A stretch of DNA of 64,000 bases, from contig NC_079878.1 in the NCBI RefSeq assembly GCF_029227915.1, positions 1,676,001-1,740,000 on the forward strand, read 5' to 3'. The notes beneath the pieces are model-generated. The model made no database searches. It was not told the origin of the DNA and saw only the letters and a program-made list of their open reading frames with translations. The position numbers and the translations under genes were made by a program. Each line of letters opens with the position of its first letter. Positions within the stretch are counted from its first letter, which is position 1. This DNA is from Hydractinia symbiolongicarpus. Lineage: Eukaryota > Cnidaria > Hydrozoa > Anthoathecata > Hydractiniidae. Positions 11,219 through 24,112 of this stretch are shown here, piece by piece.

Positions 11219-11569
11219 TTATATCACCGACGGCATTGCTTTTAAACTTATTATGAATATTTTATTGATATCAAGGCTAGACAAGTTTGATAAATGGAAT
11301 TTCAATGACCCAAGATGGTGAAAAATAATACTAATTTCTTTAATGATACCACTTTTGTCTTTCTTAACAATCAATTCTCTACCGTTAGCTGTGCGCAAGT
11401 CGCGAACGGCTTTATAAACAGCTAAAAATATTTCGGAATGGACACGTTCATTAATGACAACTTTGAAGGGATTATACAAAGTTTGTTTTGCTTGAATTTT
11501 TATTAAATTGATGACGAGGATATTTTTTTCGTCCAACTTTGCATATGAATCAATTAAATCTGACATCAT
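11219..11569 (-). CDS. Hypothetical protein in the same element
   Basis: This 116-residue ORF begins at ATG-ATG (11569). The composition is protein-like, with alternating hydrophobic and charged stretches and no membrane segment or known motif that I recognise. It lies about 170 bases upstream of, and on the same strand as, the broken gene at 8697-11050. It may be an accessory protein or an upstream exon. Confidence is limited because the family is unknown and the region is AT-rich. Confidence 0.45.
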   Translation of the reverse strand: MMSDLIDSYAKLDEKNILVINLIKIQAKQTLYNPFKVVINERVHSEIFLAVYKAVRDLRTANGRELIVKKDKSGIIKEISIIFHHLGSLKFHLSNLSSLDINKIFIISLKAMPSVI

Positions 11570-11604
11570 TATACATGATCTAAAAACATAGGTAATTATA
11601 AATA

Positions 11605-11631
11605 TATATTATATATATATATATATATATA
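11605..11631. repeat. AT dinucleotide microsatellite
   Basis: A run of TA repeats directly upstream of the hypothetical gene at 11219-11569. Confidence 0.8.
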
Positions 11632-11709
11632 GAAAAGAAAAGTTATTATCTGTCATTTTAGAAAAAGAAGATGAAAAAGAGAGGATATTTTTATTTACTA
11701 TCTTAAGTG

Positions 11710-11875
11710 GATAAATTTTGGCGAGTATTTAATGGTGAATGACCAAAATGGAATACTTGGCGGGGATTTAATTTTGCGAATGATAAATTTTATAAAATTT
11801 GGCGAGGATTTAATTTGGCGAATACAAAAAAATGTTTATTTTAACGGAATTTATTTTGGCGAATGACACAAAGAA
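11710..11875. repeat. TTTGGCGAGGATTTAAT repeat cluster
   Basis: Variants of AATTTGGCGAGGATTTAAT and TTTGGCGAATGA recur about six times with irregular spacing. It resembles a subterminal array, but I found no paired inverted end. Confidence 0.6.
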
Positions 11876-12964
11876 ATGAATTTTTATGTCTTGGAATGTT
11901 TTAAAAGAAATAAGAATAAACGTATATATATATAAACACAAGTTCGTTATTTATAGGGAAAAAACATTTTTCTTTTCTTAATTAAAAAAAACGGTATTCC
12001 AATTCCAGCTCCTTTTAGATCGTTTATTCCTTAAATATATAAATTAGTGGAAATAGGTTTTCTTATGTGGTCTTTCTTTTATTGCCTGTAAGAATGCGCG
12101 CACATATACAGAACTTTGTAAACACTCGCTCATCTATACACAGAACTCTGGCTAGCTACGGTTTAACGCATCTATTTTGCCTAAAAACCCTAAATTTTTC
12201 CTTATTACTTGTGGATGAATGAAAACTTGCGAAAAAATTAATACATGAGAAAATTTAGTCAGAATAAAGCATAGCTAGCTATAGCTATACAATGGGACAA
12301 CACATCCACAAAATATTTAGCTAGCTAGCTAGCTTTAAAGACAAGTTTTAATTTTTTTATATGGATGGGTTTCTTGTATATATTGTGAAAAATTGAGAAG
12401 TCGGCTATATGAGACCTAAAATATACTTATACTCATAGGACATAGCCAGATAGACCATTAACACACCTTAGTTTACAGAATATAATAAAAAAAAAACAAT
12501 TTAAAAATGGCCATACTTCCGTTGCTTTTATTTACCAAAAAAACTTCAAAATTAAGAAATGTAAAACAACAGAATTGAAGATTCGTCTTACAACTTGCGT
12601 TTTAATGCCTTCAAATAGAAAAATAATACCATTTAATACTATTCTATAGCCAACAAAGTTTGTTACTGGAAGGGTAAAATTGAAAGAGGCACTATTTCAA
12701 GACAGCTAAAAAGATATTCCATGATGTTCAACATAAGCATGTTTGTATTCGATCGAAAGAAAATTTATTCGGCTTTCAAATTCTAGCGCTCGTAAAACCA
12801 TCAGACACGTTTAAAACACATACCAGATAAAAGTATGGTACCATGTACCAAAGATATAATACTTACGGTCCTCGACCGTTTTTAAAAACCTATGGGCCGA
12901 AAAACGCGGACGCTTTTGATAAGCATTTCTTGGACCGTTTTTACCCGCCGTGTTTGCCAACTAA

Positions 12965-13706
12965 ATTTTTGAATTTAGTCACTTTTTGCCGACTAAATTT
13001 TTGAATTTAGTTACTTTTTGCCGACCAATTTCCAGACAAAAATGATTAAGAAAGTTTAGATTTCGAAGGTTATTCTTAAAACAAAGCAACAACAAAAATA
13101 GTTATAGGTATATAAATAGGTATATAAGTTTAGTCAATTTCAAGAATAGTTGCGTACAACTGATAAACAATCAGCAACAAGAAAGAAAAAGGGGGGTCAG
13201 CAAAAAATTTGTGTTTTTAAAAAATCAGCAAAAAGTGGAGTTTGACAAAAAAATAAAAAAATAAAGAAATCGACAAAAAAATGGTCGGGAAAAAAGTTGG
13301 TGAAAAAGTTTGGTCTGAAAAAAAATTCTGGCAAAAATGTTTGGTCGGTAATAAAAAAATAGGCAAAAATTTTATCTAGCCAAAATTTAGTCACTTTTTG
13401 CCGACTTTTTTTTACCCATAAGGTACTACAATTACCTATTTGACATTTAGGGCCTACCAAAGCAAACTAAAATCTGCAGTCCTTTGACATTCTTTAACTA
13501 GTTTAAAATGTCTATTATAGAATGAGCGCTTTCTGCACGATGCCCATAACGTTTTTCTTTCACCTAATTTTGTTTGGGTTGTACTTTTACAATGTGTCTT
13601 AACGGATTTACTGTTGGCATATTACATTACCTCATAAGTGACTAATATTTTTATCGAGTTTTTATTTTTGCCGACTAATTTTTTTGCTGACTTTTTTTAC
13701 CGATAA
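12965..13706. repeat. TTAGTCACTTTTTGCCGAC subterminal repeats, right side
   Basis: The motif occurs at about 12978, 13010 and 13389, and a related end is at 13668-13706 (GCCGACTAATTTTTTTGCTG). Frames in 13197-13460 rich in F and D are by-products of this repeat and are not genes. Confidence 0.7.
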
Positions 13707-16525
13707 GGTATGCGTACTACATGTTCTGTCCAGTTCCCACAAAATGGCGCGAAAGTTTTTTTTAGATTCTGAGCTATACACACGCTTCGTTAAATAACAT
13801 CCCTCTAGTAATACTTTCTTTCAGGGATAGGCAGTGTGTTATTAAACACAGTTGAGTAGGTAAGTGGCATACACTTTTCCTGTATTGATTTGATGTTACA
13901 ATGTAGGAATAATACCAGAACAGAGCATGTTTTTCTTTTTAAAAATTTTATAGAGCAAAATTAAAATATTCAGCTATTTTAATGAAATTTTTGTTTCATC
14001 ACTCATTTGTTTTGTAGCGGGCGATGTGAGGTCTCCTATTTATTTCCAGTGCGGTTCTCTTAATGCAGTAAAAGGAGTTTTATTGGCTACTACAGGTTGT
14101 CATTGGAAATCAAGTAGGCATTAACAACACGTTTTTCAGTCAACTTGTCATAAATAACAAATATCATAAAGTGGAAGAAATATTGATAAGATACCACAAT
14201 TGGTGTTTCCTAAATTGTCGTTTCCATTGCATGGCACAACAAAATTTCAGACAAATTAGGCGCCTAAATTTAGAATTGTTGATAAGGATAATCAAAGATA
14301 AAATGTTTTCCTTTATTTTTCCTTATCACCTGTTAACACATGACTCACCATGGCAGCAGGAGTGACGTCACAAACAAACTTTCACCATGTGCTGAAGCTA
14401 CGTAAAAGTCATTAATTTTTGTTTTCTAAAACGCTGTACTTTAAAAATTAATGCCAAACATTTTTTACTTCCCCGGGTCTAAAAACGGGAAAGATAGATT
14501 ATTTATCACATGAACGGGCTTTAGCTGTCAAATCGATAATAATCTTTACTATTGTTTAGTTTTTGCAAATCATTTCCGATACTAGTTATGCGATAAAAAA
14601 ATCGATCGTTCTGGAGCAGATTGCACCCGCGTTGATCAATTTCTGCAATTAACTTTTCATTTAGTCCGAGGCATCGTAAATCCGCTTAAATCTTGCTTTA
14701 GCGAGTTCTTTCTGCCCGTGATAGGATTAGGGCTGTTTTACCGTTAATCAAATGCTACTAAAGCTTATGCATATTGTAAAAAGGAAAAAAAATCGTTTTA
14801 CCACAAAAAACAAAATACTAAAACAACGGACGAATTTAATTTTTTTAATGTGCACGGATCCTTTAACGTATAATTTTTGTATAATCATGTGCTTGTGACA
14901 AACAGTTGCGGATATCACATCATAGTCAAGCAATATTGTGGTTGAAGAACGTCTAGGATTTATTCACAAACTACATGTTATTGATACTCCAATACAGTCA
15001 GTCTATCATTACCCATTCATAGCTAAAATAATTTTAACACAAACTCAAATCTTCTCTGCTGCGCGGTACTTAAAAATAATGACCTATCACATTATAGTTA
15101 GGCAACAATAACACAGCATCAAAGTATGACAGGCCTAAACATAAAGCTGTAGCAAAATAACTAATGGCTAGTTTCTTGCGTAAGCATAGGCTATGGGATA
15201 GGTAGATAGCTAGTGCATAACTTTAATATGCTTAGGTGCTGTTAATACGGAAGCAGGCTGGCTCGGCCGGGCGGGATATTGCTACTACGAAGAAACGCAT
15301 ATAAAAATAAAAATGTGTTTATATAACAACCGAGCCAGTCCTTGTTTTTACCGAGATCTTTGCTAGGCGGATGAAAATTTTCCATATAAACAGGCTAGAC
15401 GTGCCAGGCAGACTGATTCACTTTACTTTTAGGCATGGTCAAGGTTATTCTATTTGTAGAAAGCTTTTTTTTCTTTTAGAGGAATGCCAAAAATATTGAA
15501 GCTTTAACTTTGTTGTCTATTTATGCAATTATTGGTGAAAATAAAATTATATTATAAGCATTGGAACAATAAATTATAAAAACGCTCCTAAAATATAACA
15601 TTATCACCAAATTTTATTGTTGTGTATTTATCGTTATTTTTACAAAATAAAGCATTATTTGCAGCTTTTTCATGGATTACACTTTCTTAAAAACATTTTT
15701 TGTAATTTTAATTTCCTTTAGAACGCGATAAAAAATATATGGACAAATTATCTGTGACTATTCTCAGCCTGCATAACCGGGCCAACTCACCTCATATGAC
15801 CGTAACAAAATATTATCATTCTGCCTAGCCGGGCCATATGAACGCCGCATATATGCGCCTCATATGAACACCCCCTTCCCCCTCAAAAAAAGAATTATTC
15901 TTTTAAGAACAAAAATTTAATAAGCTGATGCCAACCATGCTAAATGGCTATGCTCTACACAGTTAGTCTGGGAGTTATCCCAGAGATCTGTTTTGCCATA
16001 TCATAACGCAAATTATCGAATTTGCTACCACCCCAGTATGGGGTGGCAATTAAAATAAGGTGAATTTCAAATTATACCTATGAAATGAACAATGAGTACA
16101 AGTTTAGCAAGTTTTTCAAAAAACACAAGCAAAAACATTTGAGGCTCCTGAGCTGAAATTTAGACGTTCTTATAAAAAACCAACATTTTTATGTCCGAAT
16201 TTTCCGGATCTTGTGGACACATTTAAGATGTGTAAGTGATGCCACAAATTAATTTGATATTAATCAAGAGAAAGTTTAACAAGTTTTAATATTGGTTAAA
16301 ATAGAGGTTTATGGGATATGAAAGATTTTGCATTACAGGTAATTGACTACTGATAATTAAGTGTGACTTGGTATTCCGAAAAATATTTTTTGTATCGATT
16401 AAAATATAATAAACCGTTCTCGTATTGTCCCTTTTTTGTTTTTTTAAAAAAAGAAATCTTTTAAAAAATATTTAAAGTTTTAAAAAATAATTCTTTTAAA
16501 AATAAGTAACAGGGTTACTTCTCAG
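13707..16525. other. Gene-free AT-rich stretch with old repeat remnants
   Basis: No gene is supportable here. Remnants of a GC-richer repeat family occur at 15250-15350 and 15770-15875. A perfect short hairpin, CCACCCC-AGTA-TGGGGTGG, lies near 16029-16047. Confidence 0.55.
15250..15875. repeat. CCGGGCC / CATATGAA repeat remnants
   Basis: GGCTGGCTCGGCCGGGCGGG (15257-15276), ACCGAGCCAGTCC (15329 region), AACCGGGCC followed by CTCATATGA (15776-15800) and AGCCGGGCCATATGAACG (15829 region) look like fragments of one mobile family. Related strings recur at 22500-22600 and 23140-23265. Confidence 0.5.
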
Positions 16526-16531
16526 GAAGAG

Positions 16532-16960
16532 AATCCGTGACCTAAAAGGGACATTTAATTTTCATTTTAAAATAAAAACAAATTTCAATTTTTTTATCAA
16601 TTTCTCTTTTTTAATTCAATAAAAAAAGAAAATTTAAACTCAATTTTCGTTTTTCGTTTTCAAATCAAAAAACAAAAAAGGAACTTCATATTTTGGCAAA
16701 AAAGTACGCTCTCCTTCGCAGACGTTTTTCTTCTACGAACCCAAGGATTACTTTGGGTCATTTGGTGCTAAAAATCCCAAAATGTAATATCAATTTCTAA
16801 ATTTCTGATTTTTAAGAGAATTTTAAATTTGAAAATTAAATCAAATTTCGTTTAAATCAAAAATTGAATTTTAAGTTCAATTTTTGATTTTTAATTTGAA
16901 TCAAAAATTGAAATTCAAGTTCAATTTTGATTTAAATAGAAAATTGAAAATTTTTAACTC
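16532..16960 (+). repeat. Left long terminal inverted repeat
   Basis: It pairs with 18725-19206 in inverse orientation. The mismatches are small indels and substitutions inside T-rich and A-rich segments. Confidence 0.85.
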
Positions 16961-18724
16961 GTAAATGCGTAAAGGAAGTTAGTAAAGGAGTAACAAATCA
17001 TGTGACAAGTCATGTGATAATTCTGGCCTATCAGATCAATTGACGTGAAGTGTAAAGAGTTGTAGAACATTCGTAGGATTCAGTTAAATGTTGTTTGTCT
17101 TACCACAGAAACAGACATGAATAAAATTTTTACTGAAGAAATTCTTTCTTTTTTTTCTCAAAAAATTTCAATGTGTTGCAAACAAGTACTTGGATGCTCC
17201 ACGTGTGTGGATCAATGGACGGAATTACGATGCCCCCATGCCGTAACGAGTTTTACGAGACCGTTACGGTCAATGTTTTTGAAAATATCTTAGCAATTTT
17301 AAACAATTTGTAATTTTTTTATATGTGCATTTAACTTTTTTTTCTAAAAAAGATGTTTCTTATCTTTACTATCTTTACTAGTAAAATTATTTAAGTTCTT
17401 GAAACTGGTGAATAGAAGCTATTCTTATACAAGTGTTCGTTTATTGTCAAATGTCTATGTCACATCTATAACTTTGGAAATAAATTGTTTTCTGCTTCAC
17501 ATTTTTTTTCATGAATTATAAAGGAAGCTCGAACATAATTGTTTTTAGAGAGAAGAAAGATATTTTTTATTAAAAGTAAAACATTGTTATATATTCTAGA
17601 TTTTCCTTTTTTAGTTATTTTTTCTTTGAACTGAAGAAAAAAGAAACATTAATAATTTAACACTATTTCCGTCTACATTCATTTGTTCTGATTTTCTGAT
17701 GTTCTGATCATATTTAGATTTCCTGATTTCTAAATTCAAACCTTAAAGTTTACCTTCCGTGACAAAAAAGGTTTACCTAAAATGACTTAAATTATTGTAA
17801 CAATTAGGAAAAACAAATATTTGTTTTAGCTAAAAATTAAAACTTTGCGGCATAAGTTCTCTGTAAGTTGTAAAAATGAGTTGTGAAAACCTATCTACAA
17901 TTTTATGGAGTATCGGTTCCACGCTGAGCGATGTTAGTACTTTATAGGAGTTAGAAGTGAAGCTATTCAGAGAGCAACAAAATATTTTTTATGACCTTCT
18001 TCACTGAAAACGTAGCCTAATTTATTCTTTCAACCACAAGTCTGACGTATTGAAAAATTTTCAATATATTAAATTTCGTAACAGCTTTCGGCATAATATT
18101 CAAAGCGTGCAAAGTTTTTTTTTTCTACTTTACATTCTACCTCACATAAAATAAATAGAAGCACGTATTGAATCGATTCTCAAAAACGCTTTTAAAAATA
18201 AAAATCATCATTCCTAAAATATAAATTGTTCTTAACAAAATTTGTGTTATGTATCCATTGCGAGAAGTACTGTGACGCTTTAAGTTCGCTATACGAAACT
18301 TTTCTTTTCACTGACCGGGAATCTGCTGTATGATTCTCTTTTAAACATATTGTCAAAACATCGACTGCTTAATCAATTCACTAAATATGCCTTTTCGTTT
18401 CGATCCAACCTAAACAATGCGACGTTTCAAGCGCAATATTTTCATAAGATTGTTTTAAGGATCCTTCCTAAGTCCAAATTGATGACATATAAATCTGTAG
18501 CTTGATTCCGTAATTTTTGAAATGTTTGAAGATTTTCTCGCACAGTTGATAAATTATTATGCAGTATTTCAAAATCTTCTCGGAAAAAGTTTAAAAACTG
18601 GCCCACGGTTTAAGCTAGGTTTAAGGACCCTTCTCCCCATTGTAAGTAGACGTAATATGTTGCGTAAATCCTTGTCCGCTAATAATAATAATAATAAAAA
18701 AAAAAGTGATTATTCTTCAGAAAA

Positions 18725-19206
18725 AAAATAAAATCGAATTTCCTTTTTTAATTTAATTTAAAAATCAAATTTGATTTTCAATTTTTGATTTTGATTTAAC
18801 TCAAAAATCAGAAATTTAATTTGATTTTTAAATTTCTATTTAAACCAAAATCAAAAATTGAACTTGAATTTCAATTCTTGATTTAAACGAAATTTGATTT
18901 AATTTTCAAATTTGAAATTCTAATAAAAATCAAAAATTTGGAAATTGATATTACATTTTGGGATTTTTAGCACCAAATGACCCAAAGTAATCCTTGGGTT
19001 CGTAGAAGAAAAACGTCTGCGAAGGAGAGCGTACTTTTTTGCCAAAATATGAAGTTCCTTTTTTGTTTTTTGATTTGAAAACGAAAAACGAAAATTGAGT
19101 TTAAATTTTCTTTTTGTTTTAAATTAAAAAAGAAAAATTGATAAAAAAATTGAAATTTGTTTTTATTTTAAAATGAAAATTAAATGTCCCTTTTAGGTCA
19201 CGGATT
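18725..19206 (-). repeat. Right long terminal inverted repeat
   Basis: Inverse copy of 16532-16960. Confidence 0.85.
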
Positions 19207-19212
19207 GAAGAG

Positions 19213-20213
19213 TCTGCAGTGTGTGTAATTTTGAATTAATTAAGCGGCAGGAAAGCTAGCTAACAGGTTGTGCTCATCAAAATCGAAAGCTATTTATTTT
19301 TTGGTTTAACTACCATTTCTTGCATCATTCGCAAAAAAAGGTTTGGATACAGGAAAAGTAAATGGTTGTAGAAAATTGCATATTTACTGTATAAGTTGTA
19401 AGATTTCTAGCTTTTATCAACTTTTATATGAACATTTTAACTATGTAATTTATGTTACGTAAAAGTAAAAAGACATATTTTCAGCGCATTAAAAAACTTG
19501 AATACGAAAAAAATCCAGGTCGTCGTGCGTGATGTATGTAATTACTTTTACGGTTTAAGGAGAGGCAAACTACATTGCGGAACCGCGGCTGTATAAAAGT
19601 TCGTTATGCCAGCGTTGATTTGGAAGACCAGACTGTATTATTATTGAATTTTACATGTAAGATCAAGCATGATAGAAGAAAATCCTAAATAAAGACCAGG
19701 AATGTTTTAACATTGAAAATATTCGTAGAGTAATAATAAATTTGATGCTTTTTACAGAAAAAAACAGTGAAGTTTTACTTAAAACTTTGCAGAACGACAA
19801 AACGGTAGACACAAAAGATAAAACAGTCTGTTATAAATACAAAGTTTTTGTTTTATCTTAATGAGAGTTGATTTTTTTATAATTAAAAACTTTAGCACAT
19901 TTCCCAAACGGGTGGCTTTATTAAAATGAAATGGATAGCTTCTCCTTATTGCGTTAGCCACGGTCAATACTCACAAAATAATACGACTTCGCAGTTTTAG
20001 CTAACCATTGTTTAAATAAATCTTTCTTTTATTACAACGCTCTTATTAGGAATTAAAAAAAGAAAATAAACTGTTATGAATTAAAAGGGCTCTGACCATG
20101 AAGAAAAGTAAAATAATTTTTTTGTGAAATATTTTGAAAAGAAAAGTTACAATTCCTTTACATATGTTATTAGTAGGGTTACTTGCAATGTGCGATATCT
20201 GTAAAGAGGTGTA
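19213..20213. other. Gene-free stretch
   Basis: I see nothing beyond short frames in about 1 kb of AT-rich DNA. Confidence 0.5.
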
Positions 20214-20217
20214 TTAA

Positions 20218-20375
20218 AGGGGCTAAAAAATGGCTTTTGGTTTTCAACTTTAGTGATCAACACGAAATTCGAGCTAATGATGGTGGAAAAGTTTACGATC
20301 ACTGAGGACAAAAACAACAACTTAAATCATCTTTAGTATCTTATTGGGCATCCAAATATAACTGAAAATGACAGA
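20218..20375 (+). repeat. Left terminal inverted repeat of the Kolobok-like element
   Basis: It matches the reverse complement of 31120-31269 at about 80 percent by eye. A diverged relative is found at 43980-44110. Confidence 0.75.
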
Positions 20376-22399
20376 ATAGTTCCTACATATATTGGATGTC
20401 CACAATTTATTCGATATAAGCACTTACCTTGCTTTCAACTTAAGTTTTCTAAAGAAATAAACTTTAAACGTTTTAAACTAGCTAGCTATATTCTTTCAAT
20501 TTTTGCATGGAAACATAACTTTATTGTACATAAAGCCAGTCAAAGCAACAACAAAGACTCTAAAGTCTTTTTAGAGGTATTAAATACCTTCTTAAAGCTA
20601 GCAACAGTTTTTTTGAACAAATACAGCTCCTTGTCTTTTCTCTTTCCCCCTCAAAACAAACTTTCGATTTACTAATATTTACTATGTTTTATGGTCTGTA
20701 GCTTATTTTACCACCTAAAAGAATATTAAAAGAAAATTATTCTGTTTTTAGAAAATAAGAATAAAAAAGTATCAAATTCATCATAAAAAATTAATTATTT
20801 ATATACAGGTTATCAAGACGTCTATGTAGCTCCTAAGTGTGTATAATTTTCAGCACCTTGACCTTTTAAGTGGTCCGTTTATTACACGTAGTCGTCAAAA
20901 ATTGCGAGGTGTGAATTGTTGAATTGTTTCGTAACCTCAGTAAACAAGAAAAACTTAAAGATCAAAATAGCAGAAATGATAAGTAACCAGTGACGAAGAA
21001 TTCTTATTATTTTTCTCACTCACTGAAAAAAGGTAAAAATTTGAAAGTAATATAAAGATGAAGCCACAATATTGAGCATTTGATTTGTTATTCAATGTTT
21101 CTGGTCTGCAAATTTGACTCCATCTCATCACAACAAACGTTATCATTTAAAGCTCCTATTATGTTGTGGAAAAGGAACTTAAAACATAAAAAATATATTG
21201 TTGTGGGTCATGACAAATACTTCTAAAGTTCAAGAAAGTTTAAACAAAGGTTGTAAATGCTTTTACTACTTAAGTCAAAGATCTTAATTTTGATGTTTAC
21301 TGATAAGTACATTTAAAGTCTACTTATTTTCACCCCATACAGCCATGATAATTCTGAAAAATCTTTTTGGGATGTTATACAGACACTTACTTGTTCTTCA
21401 CTTGTCAAGGACGCTGTATTTTGTTTGTTTATGTTTTTAACGCTTGAGTGTAGATAGTTTTGTTTTAAACTAAGTTACTATTTGTTTATCCTGAAACTCT
21501 ATTAGTGATGAATTCTTTTAAGGAGAATATTTATCAGCAAAATGTGGTAACGTGTGATGAGATATTATTGAGATATACTTATACATAACATGATCTAGCT
21601 CAATTTAGCTGACTAGCTTTGATATTTTACAAGTCTAGTACCTCTTTGGAAAAAAAAGTGTAATAATTTGTAGACTATATTTAATATTGGGCTAACAATT
21701 TAGCATCTTGATTAGCAACCTTCAGTCCTTATATCTACGCTACAATCACTTTCCTTTCCTCAGTTAGAAACCTTCCCAGTTGTACTATGACGAAAGTATA
21801 CTGCGTTTAAGCAGCAATTTAATGTGCTTTAGCATGACAAATTTACTACTGATAAACATGATCCAAAGGGTCAAGTCCTATGTTCTTAAAATAATTACAG
21901 GTGCTAAAAACAACTAGCTAAGACACTTGTGATCAAGAAAGGCCATAGCAATCTGAAGCCTGGCCTAAGTGATTAGACATTAATCTAACTATCGTTTATC
22001 ATCAGCTACTTGTTTATTATTTTTTTAAGTAGAAAAGTTTTTAAGTAGGAATTGATGCAGGACATAATATACATAACGAAAGAGGAAAAAGATCTGAAAA
22101 AATCTTGGATTGGATCAAAATCATGTTGGCAATTTTTTTGGTCAACTTAAACTGGTGCACTATTTGATGTATCCATAAACAAGGATGTGTGTGAAGTGTC
22201 TTGAACTTTTGTAAACATTTCTGGAACATTAAATCCTTTCAAATAACTTTTTGCCAGAAAAGCTTGTCAGATGTACTTAGAATCATGCAAATATAGCATA
22301 TCCGCAGAACACAAGTTGATAATGTATTCGTAAACCATTTTTAAAGTAATTTCTGAGTTCTTAAAACCGCCCGAAATAAAAGTGAAACACCATAATTGA

Positions 22400-22915
22400 T
22401 TTCGCGGCAATGTAATCCGTTACAGCTTGAGATAATATTCATTTAGGAATCGTTAGATAAATTGAATTGTCTCGTAGTTTTTGGCATAAAAAATTGGCTT
22501 GGTGTTGGCCTGGTTGGTGGGTCAACCCGTTTGAAAAAATTACATATTATATGGGAAAAGTCAACCAAGGTCAAGACCTACACTGCTGCCGGGTTGAAGA
22601 AAATGCGCGTAATTTTTTAAAAATGGCGGATGTTAGATGAACAAAAACAAGCGAAATTGTAATTAAAATTATAATTAAATATTGTGGTTTGGAGCCAATA
22701 GTTTCAGCCGATTATAAAAACAACAATAACAACAACAACAACAACAATAAACTAACTACAACTTAAGCAGTACAGTGCATAAACAATAGCTTGGTTTGGT
22801 TTAACCCCCAGTCTAAAAAAGCAACATTTATTTTAATTAATTAAGTAAGTAAAATTATTAACATCATGTAAAAACATAGCTTACCTTCTCAAATAGCATA
22901 GGTTATCTTATTCCA
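22400..22915. repeat. Dispersed repeat, copy 1
   Basis: Two blocks, GTAATCCGTTACAGCTTGAG (about 22411-22430) and a 200-base block with an ACAACA microsatellite and TTTGGTTTAACCCCCAGTCT (22705-22915), recur at 46370-46780 in swapped order. Confidence 0.75.
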
Positions 22916-23280
22916 AATCCAAGGTGTTCTGTATTTGTCATTGCTTTGAAGAAATCGCCTAAGCAGGACATATTGACACAATTTTTACAAAACGAAAAAG
23001 CTCTTAAAACGTTTAAAGCACCCAAACAAGGAAATCCACGTAAGCTGCTCCACAAGTTCTAAAGTTCATTTAAGCCTCTTGTTTGCTGCAATTATTGTTT
23101 TTCTTCTGTTTTGGATCTCAAAGCGCATGCTCTTCTATTGCAACCCGGCCCTGGCTGGGTAATGTGATATTATATGAACCGAGTCAACACTCCCCCCCCA
23201 ACCAACCCGTCCCGGGTTGAAAAAACGAGCCAGCTTGCCTAGGCGGGTTGACTCACCTAATATAATGTCAAATATTCTTT
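22490..23280. repeat. Imperfect inverted CCCGGGTTGA / CAACCCG remnants
   Basis: TGGCCTGGTTGGTGGGTCAA (22508 on) and CCGGGTTGAAGAAAATG (about 22588) reappear in related form at 23138-23265 (CAACCCGGCCCTGGCTGGGT and CCCGGGTTGAAAAAACGAGC). They look like the ends of a small element of the same family as at 15250-15875. Confidence 0.45.
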
Positions 23281-23509
23281 AGTAGAGATCTGCCATTATG
23301 CCGAGCTGTGTAATTTTATCATATTTACGTATCTTTTAAGTAAAATTAAAGGGGGTAAATATTGAATTCTAGAAGCAATAAAGGTTTAGAATTGTGCATT
23401 TTAATTAATGATAGCATATTACCCAACAAATTACTCAATCTTCAAGTAAGTGCTTTTTACGATGTAAAAAAAATCATTTACCAGTTTTATAGTAATGTTT
23501 CTATGGATT

Positions 23510-24112
23510 ACATTCCATGAAATTAACGAGTCGTGAAATTAACGCGGTTTTCCCAAAATTGGCGTTAATTTAATGACCGTTAATTAAATGCAGTGTTAAT
23601 TTAAAGCAAGGTAATTTCATGACTCCTTAATAAAATACTATTAACTTGGTAACTTTTTTATAATAGGTTAAAGCGTAAAAAACATAAAAATACATTTTTT
23701 TACAAATTTTTACTATTTCCTTCTCATCGGGCGATAGTTCAACGCGGTAATTTTAAAAATAGCTTTTGTATAATCATCATACAAGTGGAAAATTAACTGA
23801 AAGCACTTTTTCTTTAAATTTTTAAATTTTTAACATTGTCTTTCCAAACAATGTAAACTTTTATTTTGATTTTCCAAACCGCCTTGTAATAGAGGAGACC
23901 GTATCACTACCGTGGATTCGACTGTTGCCGTAATTTTTGCTTCGTGTGTTATCGCATAGTCTCAAATTCGTGTTAATTAAATGCATTTTTGAAAACAACC
24001 TGGCTCAACCGCGTTAACTAAATGCCTTTTTCAAAATAATTTCATTGGACCGCATTAATTTCATGACCGTTAATTTTAATTTAATTTTTTGACTCGTTAA
24101 ATTCATGGAATA
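23510..24112. mobile_element. Small non-autonomous inverted-repeat element
   Basis: TTCCATGAAATTAACGAGTC at the left (23511 on) is matched in reverse by GACTCGTTAAATTCATGGAA at the right (24093 on). The GTTAATTTAATGACCGTTAA-type motif recurs several times near both ends. There is no coding potential and I could not find a clear target duplication. Confidence 0.65.

Larger units (their letters stand above)
7602..13426. mobile_element. DNA transposon with AGTCGGCAAAAA subterminal repeats
   Basis: The left end reads TTTATCGGTTAAAAAAAAGT from 7606. The right end (13385-13422) is an imperfect inverted copy reading ACTTTTTTTTACCCATAAG. GTAC lies outside both ends (7602-7605 and 13423-13426), a possible 4-bp target duplication. 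Motifs of the type TTAGTCACTTTTTGCCGAC recur inside both ends (7617-7735 and 12965-13400). A second right-end-like sequence ends near 13706 and is followed by GTAT; it matches the left end slightly better, so the true boundary is uncertain. The element carries the minus-strand genes at 8697-11050 and 11219-11569. Confidence 0.6.
16526..19212. mobile_element. Non-autonomous DNA element with very long inverted repeats
   Basis: AATCCGTGACCTAAAAGGGA starts at 16532 and its reverse complement ends at 19206. GAAGAG flanks both sides (16526-16531 and 19207-19212), a 6-bp target duplication. The arms match for over 400 bases (about 16532-16960 against 18725-19206). They include a distinctive GC-richer block with GTACGCTCTCCTTCGCAGAC and flanking runs of TTTGATT. 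The 2675-base element has no gene: the central 1.75 kb gives only short frames. It is probably moved by a transposase encoded elsewhere. Confidence 0.85.

Noticed and set aside
13197-13460. 87-residue minus-strand frame rich in F and D
   Set aside because: It is a by-product of the AGTCGGCAAAAA-type repeats.
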